From the NCBI GenBank assembly GCA_050954505.1, contig JBPBPY010000146.1, forward strand, positions 1-21,639: a DNA stretch of 21,639 nt, given 5' to 3'. Each line of letters opens with the position of its first letter. Position 1 is the stretch's first letter. This document shows, piece by piece, positions 7,993 through 16,103 of the stretch. The notes beneath the pieces were generated by a model. It searched no databases. It saw only the letters and a list, made by a program, of their open reading frames with translations, and was not told the origin of the DNA. The translations under genes and the position numbers were made by a program. Source of the stretch: JAQGMO01 sp050954505. Lineage in GTDB: Bacteria; Pseudomonadota; Gammaproteobacteria; Burkholderiales; Burkholderiaceae_D.

Positions 7993-9162
7993 TCAACGCA
8001 GTTTCAAGGTGGACAAACCGAACAGCACCAGCATCATGGTGATGATCCAGAAACGCACCACGACCTGGGTTTCTTTCCAGCCCTTTTGTTCATAGTGATG
8101 ATGCAGTGGCGCCATCAGCAGCACACGGCGTCCGGTGCCAAAGCGCATTTTCGAATACTTGAAATAACCCACCTGGACGATTACCGAAATGGTCTCGGCA
8201 ACGAATACGCCGCCCATGATGAACAGCACGATTTCCTGGCGCACGATGACGGCAATGGTGCCCAGCGCGCCGCCCAGCGCCAGGGCGCCCACGTCCCCCA
8301 TGAAAACCTGCGCCGGATGGGCGTTGAACCACAAAAAGGCCAGGCCGGCGCCGGTCATGGCACCGCAGAAGATGATCAGTTCACCGGCGCCGGGAATGTG
8401 CGGAATGAACAGGTAGCGTGCATAGGTGACGCTGCCGGTCAGGTAGGCAAACAGACCCAGTGCGGTGCCGATCATCACGGTGGGCATGATGGCCAGGCCA
8501 TCGAGGCCATCGGTGAGGTTGACCGCATTGCTGGTGCCGACGATGACGAAATAGGTCAGCGCGATGAAACCCCAGACACCAAGCGGATAGGTGATGGTCT
8601 TGAAAAATGGCACGATGAAATCGGCCTTCGGTGGCAAGTCCATCGAAAATCCGGAACGCACCCAGGCCATGAACAATTCCAGCACCTTGGCATTGGTCTG
8701 GCCCGAGACGGAAAACGCCAGGTAGAACGCAGCCACCAGGCCGATCAGCGACTGCCAGAAATATTTTTCCTTCGAAGCCATGCCCTTCGGGTTCTTGTAG
8801 ACCACCTTGCGGTAGTCATCGACCCAGCCGATGGCGCCAAAACCAAGCGTCACCACCAGCACCGGCCAGATAAAACGGTTCGACAGATCACACCACAAAA
8901 GCGTCGAGACACCGATGGCAATCAGCACCAGCACGCCACCCATGGTTGGCGTGCCGGTTTTTACCAGATGGGTTTGCGGACCGTCGGTGCGCACAGCCTG
9001 GCCGACCTTCATGCGCGCGAGCATGCGGATGACGCCGGGACCGGCAATCAAGCCGATGGCCAGCGCCGTCAAGGTGGCGAACACGGCGCGAAACGTGATG
9101 AAATTGAAGACGCGCAAGGGCCCCAGATCCTCTTGAAAATATTGGGCCAGCCAAAGCAGCAT
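7993..9162 (-). CDS. mraY: Phospho-N-acetylmuramoyl-pentapeptide transferase
   Basis: MraY transfers phospho-MurNAc-pentapeptide from UDP to undecaprenyl phosphate, making lipid I in the inner membrane. The 389-residue protein has about ten hydrophobic segments. It carries the family's catalytic and Mg-binding blocks: GWVDDYRKV at residues 112-120 (D115, D116), NLTDGLDGLA at 215-224 (D218, D221), FMGDVGALALGG at 287-298 (D290) and APLHHHYEQKGW at 351-362. The frame is open 20 codons further upstream, but ATG 9160-9162 gives the family start MLLWLAQYFQ. AGGAGA at 9172-9177 lies nine bases before it, which decides the start. The murF stop is one base upstream. It is co-transcribed between murF and murD. 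Confidence 0.96.
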   Translation of the reverse strand: MLLWLAQYFQEDLGPLRVFNFITFRAVFATLTALAIGLIAGPGVIRMLARMKVGQAVRTDGPQTHLVKTGTPTMGGVLVLIAIGVSTLLWCDLSNRFIWPVLVVTLGFGAIGWVDDYRKVVYKNPKGMASKEKYFWQSLIGLVAAFYLAFSVSGQTNAKVLELFMAWVRSGFSMDLPPKADFIVPFFKTITYPLGVWGFIALTYFVIVGTSNAVNLTDGLDGLAIMPTVMIGTALGLFAYLTGSVTYARYLFIPHIPGAGELIIFCGAMTGAGLAFLWFNAHPAQVFMGDVGALALGGALGTIAVIVRQEIVLFIMGGVFVAETISVIVQVGYFKYSKMRFGTGRRVLLMAPLHHHYEQKGWKETQVVVRFWIITMMLVLFGLSTLKLR

Positions 9163-9163
9163 G

Positions 9164-10558
9164 CTAGTGAATCTCCTGAGTGTGTTCGGTGTTGCCGGCC
9201 GGGTCGAGAACGAGATGACCAACCACGCGTTCCATTTTCATGAAGCGCGAGCCCTTGACCAGCACGGTCGTGTTTGGCGTGACCAGCGTTTGGGTTGCGT
9301 TGTTGAGTGCCGCGATATCCTGATGGTGGCGCGCGCGCGCGCCGAAAGCATTGCTTGAAGCCTGCGCCAGTTCACCCAGCGTCAGCAGATGATCGATGCC
9401 GCGCCCGCTTGCGTAAGCGCCGATTTCTTCATGAAACTTGCGTCCTTCCGTGCCGACTTCACCCATGTCGCCCAGCACCAGCACGCGCGGCGCCGGCGAT
9501 TGAGCGAGCACATCGATGGCGGCGCGTACCGAATCGGGATTGGCATTGTACGTGTCATCGATGACCACTGCGCCATTGCGTGCGGTCTTTCTTTGCAGGC
9601 GGCCGTTGACCGGCGCGAAGCCTTCCAGGCCGGCCACGATGGCCTTGCGGTGAATGCCGATTGCCAGTGCGCAGGCAATTGCCGCCAGCGCATTGCGCAC
9701 ATTGTGTACACCGGGGGCCGACAGGCACAGCGCAAATTCATGGGCGCCAACGCGCACCAGCATGTCGCTGCCATAGGCGTTGGGCTGGTAGCTGCAGCAC
9801 ACATTGGCATCCTGCGACAAACCGAAGGTCAGGATCTTGCGCTGGCCTGAAGACTTGGCCAGCGCTCGCCAGAGTGCCGTATATGGTTCATCGGCGGGGT
9901 AGACGGCAATGCCGTTGTCGGGCAGCGCGGCGAGCACTGCACCGTTTTCGCGCGCCACGGCCTCGACGCTGGCCATGAATTCCTGGTGTTCGCGCTGGGC
10001 ATTGTTGACCAGTGCAACAGTAGGCTGGGCAATGGCCGCGATGCGGGCGATTTCACCGGGATGGTTCATGCCCAGCTCGACCACTGCGCCACGGTGTTCG
10101 CTGGCCAGGCGCAGCACCGTCAAGGGCACGCCAATTTCGTTATTGAAATTGCCGCGCGTGGCCAGGTAGTTGCCGGCGCCATGTTCGGCTTCCAGGATGG
10201 CAGCGAGCATTTCCTTGACCGTGGTCTTGCCATTGCTGCCGGTGACACCAATGACCGGCAGGGCGAACTGGGCGCGCCAGGCAGCACCGATCTGGCCGAG
10301 CGCAGCCAGCGTATCGGGCACGATCAGGGCGGGAATGTTCAAGCCGGCCGGCAGTTTTTCCACCACCACGGCAGCGGCGCCGCGCGCCACTGCGTCGGCG
10401 ATGAAATCATGGCCGTCGAACCGTTCGCCACGCAAGGCGACAAACAGATTGCCCGCCACGACATCACGGCTGCCGGTGCAGACGCCGTCGAAGACGGCGG
10501 TGCCGGTCATGCTGGCGTTGCGCAAGCTGGCCTGCAGTGCGGTCAAGGTCCACTTCAT
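9164..10558 (-). CDS. murF: UDP-MurNAc-tripeptide--D-alanyl-D-alanine ligase
   Basis: MurF adds the D-Ala-D-Ala dipeptide to UDP-MurNAc-tripeptide, the last cytoplasmic step before MraY. The 464-residue protein is of normal family length. It has the N-terminal substrate-binding domain (residues 1 to about 98, with GNLFVALRGERFDGHDF at 36-52), the P-loop GVTGSNGKTTVKEM at 104-117, TRGNFNNEIGVPLT at 134-147, ELGMNHPGEI at 161-170 and the Mur C-terminal motif DDTYNANPDS at 334-343. The start ATG shares ATGA with the murE stop (10555-10558), which indicates translational coupling. The Ddl product encoded further along the same operon supplies its dipeptide substrate. Nothing is unusual. Confidence 0.96.
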   Translation of the reverse strand: MKWTLTALQASLRNASMTGTAVFDGVCTGSRDVVAGNLFVALRGERFDGHDFIADAVARGAAAVVVEKLPAGLNIPALIVPDTLAALGQIGAAWRAQFALPVIGVTGSNGKTTVKEMLAAILEAEHGAGNYLATRGNFNNEIGVPLTVLRLASEHRGAVVELGMNHPGEIARIAAIAQPTVALVNNAQREHQEFMASVEAVARENGAVLAALPDNGIAVYPADEPYTALWRALAKSSGQRKILTFGLSQDANVCCSYQPNAYGSDMLVRVGAHEFALCLSAPGVHNVRNALAAIACALAIGIHRKAIVAGLEGFAPVNGRLQRKTARNGAVVIDDTYNANPDSVRAAIDVLAQSPAPRVLVLGDMGEVGTEGRKFHEEIGAYASGRGIDHLLTLGELAQASSNAFGARARHHQDIAALNNATQTLVTPNTTVLVKGSRFMKMERVVGHLVLDPAGNTEHTQEIH

Positions 10559-12159
10559 TTGGCCGCCCCCATGGTTGCGCGCGCCGACAGGGCCAGAAGC
10601 GCATGGTCGGCATCGAGGAATGGGCGCTTCTTGCCATGGATTTCCTGCGTGCTTTCATGGCCTTTGCCAGCCAGCAGCACGACATCGTTGCGCGCCGCAT
10701 GCTTGACCGCCCACAGGATGGCGGCGGCGCGGTCTTCGATGACTTGCGGAATGACGTCGCCGTGGCCGGCGCCATGGGGCGCATGCAGGTTCGAAATGGC
10801 AAAGCCCTGGACGATCTGTTCGATGATGGCGTTGGCATTTTCACCGCGCGGGTTGTCGCTCGTGACCACCACATGGTCGGCTGCCGAAGCCGCAATCGCC
10901 ATCAGCGGGCGCTTGCCGGGATCGCGCTCGCCCCCGCAGCCAAACAGGCACCACAATTGGCCGCTGCGCTGCCGGGCCACGTCGCGCAGCACTGTCAGGG
11001 TTTTTTCAATTGCGTCGGGCGTGTGGGCATAGTCGATCACCACCAGCGGCGCTTCTTCGCCACCGAGCTGCTGCATGCGTCCAGGCACCGCACGCAATGC
11101 TTCGAGCAGGTCGATGACGGTGGCAAATGCTAGGCCCTTGCACAGCAGGGTGGCAGCAACACCAAGCACATTGCTGACATTGAAGCGGCCAACCAGCTGC
11201 GTGCGCACCGGGGAGGAATGCTGCTGGCCATTGAAATCGGCATGCAGCATGAAGGTGGTGCCGGCATGGCTGCTGCGGATGTCGGCGGCGCGCAGCATGG
11301 AAATGCCGGCCATGGCGGTGATGTTCTGGTTTTCGACGCTGTAGCCGACCAGGTTGATGCTGCGCCCTGGGCCGGCCTTGGCGGAATTGGCTTTCACCCG
11401 GCGCAACAGGCGCAAGCCCATGGCGTCGTCGAGGTTGATGACTGCGTGACGCAGGCCGCTCCAGTCGAACAGCATGGCCTTGGCCGCTTCATAGGCATCC
11501 ATGTCGAGGTGATAGTCGAGATGGTCGCGGGTGAAATTGGTAAACAGCGCCAGGTCGACATGCATGCCATTCAGGCGCCCCTGCTCCAGGCCGATCGACG
11601 AGGCCTCGATGGCCAGCGCACCGGCACCGCGCTGGCGCAGCGCGGCCAGGGTCCGCTGCAGCATGACTGCGTCCGGCGTGGTGTAGCCGGTCTCGGTCAA
11701 GCCGTCATGGACGCCGTTGACGAACAGGCCGGCGCCAAGCGTGCCGACCACGGCAGTAGCCACGCCATCCTGCGACAGGGCATTGCCCAGCCACTGGGTG
11801 CAGGACGTCTTGCCATTGGTGCCGGTCACGGCCACGGTAAACATGCCATCGTCGGGTCGGCCATACCAGGCGCTGGCCAGAAAACCGGAGGCGTTGCGCA
11901 AACCGGATACGCCCATGTTCTCGACATCCCAGGCTTCATTCCAGCCAAAGCCGTCTTCATCGTCGAACAGCACTGCTGCCGCACCACGCTTGACCGCGTC
12001 GGCGATGAAGCGGCGGCCGTCGGCCTCGTCACCGGCATAGGCCAGGAAAATGTCGCCCGCATTGATGCGGCGCGAGTCGGCGGTCAGTTGCGCGTCGGGC
12101 GCAATGCCATGCAGCCAGGCGGCGATTGCTGGCAGCCGCGAAATCAGGTTGGAGAACAT
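10555..12159 (-). CDS. murE: UDP-MurNAc-L-Ala-D-Glu--2,6-diaminopimelate ligase
   Basis: MurE adds the third stem residue to UDP-MurNAc-dipeptide. The 534-residue protein shows LTADSRRINAGDIFLAYAG at 25-43, the P-loop TGTNGKTSCTQW at 112-123, FTNFTRDHLDYH at 206-217 and a lysine at 227 (AYEAAKAMLF) that fits the carbamylated lysine of Mur ligases. It also has DYAHTPDAIEKTL at 376-388, SDNPRGENANAII at 434-446 and GKGHE at 499-503. The DNPR motif predicts meso-diaminopimelate as substrate, as in Gram-negative bacteria. It is slightly longer than the usual 490-515 residues, through small loops in the N-terminal and central domains. GAGGAG stands upstream of the ATG, which is one base after the ftsI stop. 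It shares ATGA with murF. Confidence 0.96.
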   Translation of the reverse strand: MFSNLISRLPAIAAWLHGIAPDAQLTADSRRINAGDIFLAYAGDEADGRRFIADAVKRGAAAVLFDDEDGFGWNEAWDVENMGVSGLRNASGFLASAWYGRPDDGMFTVAVTGTNGKTSCTQWLGNALSQDGVATAVVGTLGAGLFVNGVHDGLTETGYTTPDAVMLQRTLAALRQRGAGALAIEASSIGLEQGRLNGMHVDLALFTNFTRDHLDYHLDMDAYEAAKAMLFDWSGLRHAVINLDDAMGLRLLRRVKANSAKAGPGRSINLVGYSVENQNITAMAGISMLRAADIRSSHAGTTFMLHADFNGQQHSSPVRTQLVGRFNVSNVLGVAATLLCKGLAFATVIDLLEALRAVPGRMQQLGGEEAPLVVIDYAHTPDAIEKTLTVLRDVARQRSGQLWCLFGCGGERDPGKRPLMAIAASAADHVVVTSDNPRGENANAIIEQIVQGFAISNLHAPHGAGHGDVIPQVIEDRAAAILWAVKHAARNDVVLLAGKGHESTQEIHGKKRPFLDADHALLALSARATMGAAK

Positions 12160-12160
12160 G

Positions 12161-13933
12161 CTACAGACTCTCCTCGACGCCGGCGGCAGGAATGATGATG
12201 CTGGTGACCGACGAATCGGGGGCGACGTTCATGGCGCGCAGGATGTTGCCGGTGACAACCGAAAACGCCGGCGCCGCCAGGTCGCCACCAAAGTGGCTGC
12301 CGGCCGATGGCTCATCGATCATGACAGCGACGATGATGCGCGGGTTCGAGACCGGCGCAAAACCGACAAAGGAACCGATGTACTTCTTCACATACTGGCC
12401 ATGCAGGATCTTGTAGGCAGTACCGGTTTTCCCGGCCACACGGTAGCCAGGCACCTGGGCCTTGGGCGCGGTGCCGGTCGGGCTGACCACGCGCTCCATC
12501 ATTTCGCGCATCTGCAAGGCGGTCTTGTCGGAAATGACGCGGGTGCCGATCGGCGGCGCGCTGGTTTTCTGGAAGGTCACCGGAATCATGTCGCCCTTGC
12601 GGGCAAAGATCATGTAGGAATGAGCCATCTGGATCAGCGACACCGAAATGCCGTGGCCATAACTCATGGTGGCCTGCTCGATGGGCCGCCAGGAGGCATA
12701 GGGCCGCACGCGTCCGGCCACGGCGCCGGGAAAGCCCATCTTCGGCTGCTGGCCGAAGCCGACCGCAGTGAACATTTCCCACATCTCTTCGGCAGGCATC
12801 TGCAGCGCAATCTTGGCGGTGCCGATGTTGGAAGACTTCTCGATGATCTGCGCCACCGTCAACGGGCCATGCGCATGCGAATCGCCAATAGTGGCGCGGC
12901 CGATGGTCATCTTGCCGGGCGAGGTCTGGAACACGGTGTCGGGCGTGATGCGCTTGGTTTCCAGGGCCAGGGCAATGGTAAACGGCTTCATCACCGAACC
13001 CGGTTCATAGGTATCGGTCAGCACGCGGTTGCGCAGCTGGGCGCCGGTCAGCACCGAGCGGTTGTTGGGGTTGTAGGTCGGATAGTTGGCCAGCGCCAGC
13101 ACTTCACCGGTCTTCACATCGAGCACGACGATGCCGCCGGCCTTGGCCTGGGCTTTTTCAACCGCCGCCTTGAGCTGCGAAAACGCGATGTACTGGATCT
13201 TGCTGTCGATCGAGAGAGTCAGGTCGCGTCCGTCGTGCGGCACCTGGACCGCGCCGATGTCTTCGACGATGCGGCCAAGGCGGTCCTTGATCACGCGGCG
13301 GCTGCCGGTGGTGCCGGCCAGGTTCTTCTGCTGCGCCAGCTCCATGCCGTCCTGGCCAATGTCTTCGACGCTGGTGAAGCCGACCACGTGGGCCATGACT
13401 TCGCCTTCGGGATAAAAACGCTTGTATTCCTTGCGCGTTTCAATGCCGTCGATTTTCAGCTGGGCGATGCGGTCGACCGTGTCCTGCTCGACCTGGCGTT
13501 TCAGGTAGACGAAGTTGCGGTCCGAATCGAGCTTCTTGCGCAGCTCCGCCTCCGGCATTTCCAGCAGCTTGGCCAGCGAGCGGATCTTGTCGGCCGGCGC
13601 TTCCAGCACGTCGTCGGGAATGGCCCAGATGGCCTTGACGGGAATCGACGAAGCCAGCACATGGCCGTCGCGGTCGGTGATCTTGCCGCGCGTAGCCGGC
13701 AGCTCCAGCGTGCGCGCATAGCGCGAGGCGCCCTGCTTTTGCAGGAAGTCGTTGGAAATGCCCTGCAGCCAGAGTGCCCGGCCGGCCAGCGCCACGAAGG
13801 CGGAAAACAGGCCGAACAGCACCAGCCGCGAACGCCAGGCCGGCAGCTTCACGGCCAGGATCGGGCTGGTGGAAAAACGCACGCCGGTGGCGCCCGCATT
13901 GCGCGGCGTATTGCGCGAGGATTTGCGTGTCAT
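12161..13933 (-). CDS. ftsI: FtsI, penicillin-binding protein 3 (septal transpeptidase)
   Basis: FtsI is the class B penicillin-binding protein that cross-links septal peptidoglycan, working with FtsW. The 590-residue protein has a basic cytoplasmic N-terminus and one membrane anchor at about residues 35-53. The non-penicillin-binding pedestal domain (RGKITDRDGHVLA at 82-94) comes next, followed by the transpeptidase domain. The active-site motifs are complete: SVMK at 313-316 with the nucleophile S313, SSN at 367-369 and KTGT at 502-505. The start ATG overlaps the ftsL stop as ATGA (13930-13933). Family length and operon position are normal. It is the expected target of beta-lactams that block septation. 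Confidence 0.97.
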   Translation of the reverse strand: MTRKSSRNTPRNAGATGVRFSTSPILAVKLPAWRSRLVLFGLFSAFVALAGRALWLQGISNDFLQKQGASRYARTLELPATRGKITDRDGHVLASSIPVKAIWAIPDDVLEAPADKIRSLAKLLEMPEAELRKKLDSDRNFVYLKRQVEQDTVDRIAQLKIDGIETRKEYKRFYPEGEVMAHVVGFTSVEDIGQDGMELAQQKNLAGTTGSRRVIKDRLGRIVEDIGAVQVPHDGRDLTLSIDSKIQYIAFSQLKAAVEKAQAKAGGIVVLDVKTGEVLALANYPTYNPNNRSVLTGAQLRNRVLTDTYEPGSVMKPFTIALALETKRITPDTVFQTSPGKMTIGRATIGDSHAHGPLTVAQIIEKSSNIGTAKIALQMPAEEMWEMFTAVGFGQQPKMGFPGAVAGRVRPYASWRPIEQATMSYGHGISVSLIQMAHSYMIFARKGDMIPVTFQKTSAPPIGTRVISDKTALQMREMMERVVSPTGTAPKAQVPGYRVAGKTGTAYKILHGQYVKKYIGSFVGFAPVSNPRIIVAVMIDEPSAGSHFGGDLAAPAFSVVTGNILRAMNVAPDSSVTSIIIPAAGVEESL

Positions 13934-14202
13934 TTGCCGCCTGCCGTCAGATATTGGGTACGCGCCGGCGTCAGCGGCACCATGCTCAGGTCACCGCGCG
14001 CGACTTCTTCGATGCGCGCCGTCTTGCCAAGGGTCGACTGGTCCAGCTGCAGCTGCGACCATTCGATGTCGAGCTGGCGCGCCAGCGATTGCGCGCGCTC
14101 GAGTTCGATGAACAGGCGCCGGGCCTGGTATTGCGCATTCACCAGCGAGAGCGCGCACAGCACCAGCAGCACTGTCAAAATCAGGTTCAGGCGCGCGTTC
14201 AT
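13930..14202 (-). CDS. ftsL: FtsL, small bitopic divisome protein
   Basis: FtsL forms the FtsQLB complex, which activates FtsWI at the septum. The 90-residue protein has a hydrophobic segment at residues 5-22 and then a periplasmic helix with heptad-like spacing (ARRLFIELERAQSLARQLDI at 27-46) that should form a coiled coil with FtsB. A short C-terminal part follows. It lies between rsmH and ftsI and overlaps both by ATGA. Length and layout are typical. FtsL sequences are poorly conserved, so the call depends on architecture plus position. Confidence 0.93.
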   Translation of the reverse strand: MNARLNLILTVLLVLCALSLVNAQYQARRLFIELERAQSLARQLDIEWSQLQLDQSTLGKTARIEEVARGDLSMVPLTPARTQYLTAGGK

Positions 14203-15167
14203 GTTGCCGCCTTCGGCAGCAGCCGTTCGGCCACACGCATGACAGCCGAGCGCGAGCGCGGGTTGGCAGCAACCTCATCGGCCGGCGGCTTGCACTTGGC
14301 GATCAATTTCATTTCCGGTTGCGGCAGGTCGACGGCCCGGATCGGCAGGCGCCGGTCGGGCTGGGGCACATTCGCTTTCGAGGCCATGAACTGCTTGACG
14401 ATGCGGTCTTCCAGCGAATGGAAGCTGATCACCACCAGCCGGGCATTCTGCGCCAGACGGCCGAAGGCGCCAGCCAGACCTATCTCAAGCTCCTCGAGTT
14501 CTTGATTGATGTAAATCCGGATAGCTTGAAAGGTACGAGTTGCGGGGTCCTTGCCTTTCTCGCGGCTTTTAACGGCGCCGGCCACGATTTTGGCAAGCTG
14601 CAGTGTGCGCGAAATTGGCTCGACTGCTCGGCCAGCAACAATCGCCTTTGCAATCTGAAAAGCAAACCGTTCTTCTCCATAATTTCGTATCACTTTCTCG
14701 ATGTTTTGTTCGGTTTCGGATGCCAGCCATTGCGCTGCCGACTGGCCGCGGCTGCTGTCCATGCGCATGTCCAGCGGACCATCGGCGCGAAAGCTGAAGC
14801 CGCGCTCGGCCTGGTCCACCTGCGGCGATGAAATGCCCAGGTCCAGCAGCACACCGGTCAGGGCATCGATGCCGCGTTGTGTCATGGCATCGTCCAGCGT
14901 GGCAAAACTTTCATGGACGATTTCAAACCGTCCATCGGCAGCGGCCAATTCCTTTGCCGTACTGATGGCTTGTGGGTCCTTGTCGAAGGCGATCAGGCGC
15001 CCGCCCGGCCCCAGGCGCGCCAGGATCGCCCGGCTGTGGCCGCCGCGTCCGAACGTGCCATCGACAAAGATGCCATTGGCGCGCTCGCCAGTGATGGCCA
15101 GCGCATCAACCGCCTCATTGAGCAGCACCGTGCGGTGCTGGAAATCTGACACCGGGTTTGCAGTCAT
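14199..15167 (-). CDS. rsmH: 16S rRNA (cytosine(1402)-N(4))-methyltransferase RsmH (MraW)
   Basis: RsmH methylates N4 of C1402 in 16S rRNA using S-adenosylmethionine. The 322-residue protein has HRTVLLNEAVDAL at residues 11-23 and the SAM-binding GIFVDGTFGRGGHSRAIL at 32-49. It also has FDKDPQAI at 61-68, GVLLDLGISSPQVDQAERGF at 104-123 and VVISFHSLEDRIVKQFM at 245-261, all family signatures. It starts 9 bp after the mraZ stop with a weak ribosome site (GGGCCGAG). Oddly, the segment coding for residues of about 150-229 (14480-14720) is clearly lower in GC than both flanks and uses codons such as ATA, CGA and GGA that neighbours rarely use. The protein motifs are intact through it. Confidence 0.96.
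   Translation of the reverse strand: MTANPVSDFQHRTVLLNEAVDALAITGERANGIFVDGTFGRGGHSRAILARLGPGGRLIAFDKDPQAISTAKELAAADGRFEIVHESFATLDDAMTQRGIDALTGVLLDLGISSPQVDQAERGFSFRADGPLDMRMDSSRGQSAAQWLASETEQNIEKVIRNYGEERFAFQIAKAIVAGRAVEPISRTLQLAKIVAGAVKSREKGKDPATRTFQAIRIYINQELEELEIGLAGAFGRLAQNARLVVISFHSLEDRIVKQFMASKANVPQPDRRLPIRAVDLPQPEMKLIAKCKPPADEVAANPRSRSAVMRVAERLLPKAAT
14480..14720 (-). other. Atypical-composition segment within rsmH
   Basis: By hand count 14641-14700 has 24 G or C in 60, while 14761-14820 has 41 in 60 and 14401-14460 has 37 in 60. The coding strand here uses ATA, CGA, GGA, ATT and GTT, which are uncommon in the rest of the cluster. The encoded protein is normal RsmH. The stretch may be a recombined segment from a lower-GC relative, or a locally constrained region. 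Confidence 0.5.
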
Positions 15168-15176
15168 CTCGGCCCG

Positions 15177-15605
15177 TCAGAAGGAAAAATCGTTCAACAC
15201 ATCAGGCATGCCGCCTGCAATGGCCTGGCTTTCGCTCTCCGCCAGCTTGGCTGCATCCCAGATTTCGAAATGGCTGCCCATGCCCAGCATCATGACGTCG
15301 CGGGTGATTTCCACCGCGCTGCGCAACTCGGGCGCAATCAAGATACGGCCTGCAGAATCCATTTCGACATCAGAAGCATTGCCCAAAAAAATACGTTGCC
15401 ATGCGCGTGCCGACATCGGCCAGGCCGCAATCTGTTCACGGTGCGCTTCCCAGACCGGGCGCGGAAACAGCAGCAGGCAGCCATGCGGATGCTTGGTCAA
15501 CGTGACGCGTCCTTCGCACTGGAGGGCCAGTGCGTCACGGTGCCGGGCAGGGATGGACATCCTTCCTTTGGCATCGAGATTTAACGCGGACGCGCCTTGA
15601 AACAC
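15177..15605 (-). CDS. mraZ: MraZ, transcriptional repressor of the dcw cluster
   Basis: MraZ is an AbrB/SpoVT-fold DNA-binding protein that represses its own operon by binding repeated boxes upstream. With the GTG start at 15603-15605 the protein has 142 residues, the usual family length, and opens VFQGASALNLDAKGRMSIPA. Both MraZ DxxxR motifs are present: DAKGR at 11-15 and DSAGR at 83-87. The frame is open 30 codons further upstream to an ATG, but that extension covers the operator. AGAGGG (15614-15619) lies eight bases before the GTG and decides the start. The predicted operator and promoter are just upstream, so autoregulation is expected. It is the first gene of the cluster. Confidence 0.96.
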   Translation of the reverse strand: MFQGASALNLDAKGRMSIPARHRDALALQCEGRVTLTKHPHGCLLLFPRPVWEAHREQIAAWPMSARAWQRIFLGNASDVEMDSAGRILIAPELRSAVEITRDVMMLGMGSHFEIWDAAKLAESESQAIAGGMPDVLNDFSF

Positions 15606-15680
15606 CGTGAATTCCCTCTGTTTGATGGTCTGGTTTGTAACTTTTGCGAGAGGTGTTGTCGCAGGAACCGGCCAAATTTC

Positions 15681-15715
15681 CCCACAAATAGACACTTTTT
15701 CACACTGTCGCCCAC
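15681..15715 (-). promoter_or_regulatory. MraZ operator: four boxes at 10-bp period
   Basis: On the minus strand four GTG-containing boxes start exactly 10 bp apart: GTGGG (15711-15715), GTGTG (15701-15705), GTGTC (15691-15695) and GTGGG (15681-15685). MraZ is known to bind TGGG-type direct repeats separated by about 5 bp upstream of mraZ. The first box touches the predicted -10 element and the last is about 60 bp before the GTG start. The pattern is read directly from the sequence; binding is inferred from the family. Confidence 0.85.
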
Positions 15716-15742
15716 TTTAGAGGAAGCGTCAGGGTCGGTCAA
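15714..15742 (-). promoter_or_regulatory. Predicted sigma70-type promoter of the dcw operon
   Basis: On the minus strand, TTGACC (15737-15742) and TAAAGT (15714-15719) are separated by 17 bp, the optimal spacing. Transcription would start inside the first MraZ box, so MraZ binding would block initiation or escape. This matches the known promoter-operator arrangement of mraZ genes. Confidence 0.65.
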
Positions 15743-15764
15743 GGAGTTTCCAAAGATAAAAAGC

Positions 15765-15776
15765 GGACATTTGTCC
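15765..15776. repeat. 12-bp palindrome upstream of the mraZ promoter
   Basis: GGACATTTGTCC has two 5-bp arms around TT. It lies about 23 bp upstream of the predicted -35 of the dcw promoter, a place where an activator or repressor could bind. No known regulator is recognised. Confidence 0.4.
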
Positions 15777-15864
15777 AATGAAGTCAACGACTTAGACCGT
15801 TTCGCATAAGAACTGTCTTTTTGGCAATTTTGAGGAAAATGAAGGACTTATGGCGTGTAGTGAA

Positions 15865-15901
15865 TGTATGGTCTTATCCATACACATGTGTTTGTACACA
15901 T
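15865..15901. repeat. Two adjacent perfect inverted repeats
   Basis: The first is TGTATGG, a six-base loop, then CCATACA (15865-15884). The second is ATGTGT, TTGT, then ACACAT (15886-15901). They are separated by one base, and the 8-bp palindrome CACATGTG (15883-15890) spans the junction. No U-run follows on either strand, so a simple terminator is unlikely. They could be a protein-binding site or RNA structure in a long mraZ leader. Confidence 0.5.
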
Positions 15902-15971
15902 TGGTAACGGAAAACCAGGGGATTTCACGCCGGAAGGGGATTAAATCACCGAAATATTTCTGCGATTTAAT

Positions 15972-16003
15972 TGAAAAGAAGAAATAAAGCGGGCATGACC
16001 GCT
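15972..16003 (-). terminator. Possible rho-independent terminator (minus strand)
   Basis: On the minus strand a 5-bp stem AGCGG/CCGCT with a six-base loop (15988-16003) is followed by a T-rich run, TTTATTTCTTCTTTT. The stem is short, so strength is doubtful. It lies about 100 bp downstream of the promoter at 16104-16132. Confidence 0.35.
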
Positions 16004-16098
16004 ACTGAAAATTGCCCAAATCACGCATTTTTTGACCATACCATCAGTCATAAGCGCGAAATTTTTTCCAAGCCAGGCTGACCATTTGCTCAGCAAGA
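15972..16098 (-). ncRNA. Candidate small RNA between EF-hand gene and mraZ
   Basis: The boundaries come from a good sigma70-like promoter at 16104-16132 and a weak terminator-like hairpin ending near 15972, giving a predicted transcript of about 125 nt. Near its 5' end TTGC/GCAA pair around UGA, with possible extension by a GCCAU/AUGGU stem if transcription starts early enough. Small frames inside it (13 and 36 codons) have no ribosome site. It resembles no RNA family I recognise. It could instead be a long, regulated leader of the mraZ operon. Confidence 0.25.
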
Positions 16099-16103
16099 TG
16101 GCG

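Noticed and set aside
9163..9222. 20-codon N-terminal extension of MraY
   Set aside because: It overlaps murF and precedes the strong AGGAGA site; the family starts at MLLWLAQYFQ.
15606..15695. ATG-initiated 30-codon extension of MraZ
   Set aside because: It covers the MraZ boxes and the region before the ribosome site. The GTG at 15603-15605 has AGAGGG at good spacing and gives the usual 142 residues.
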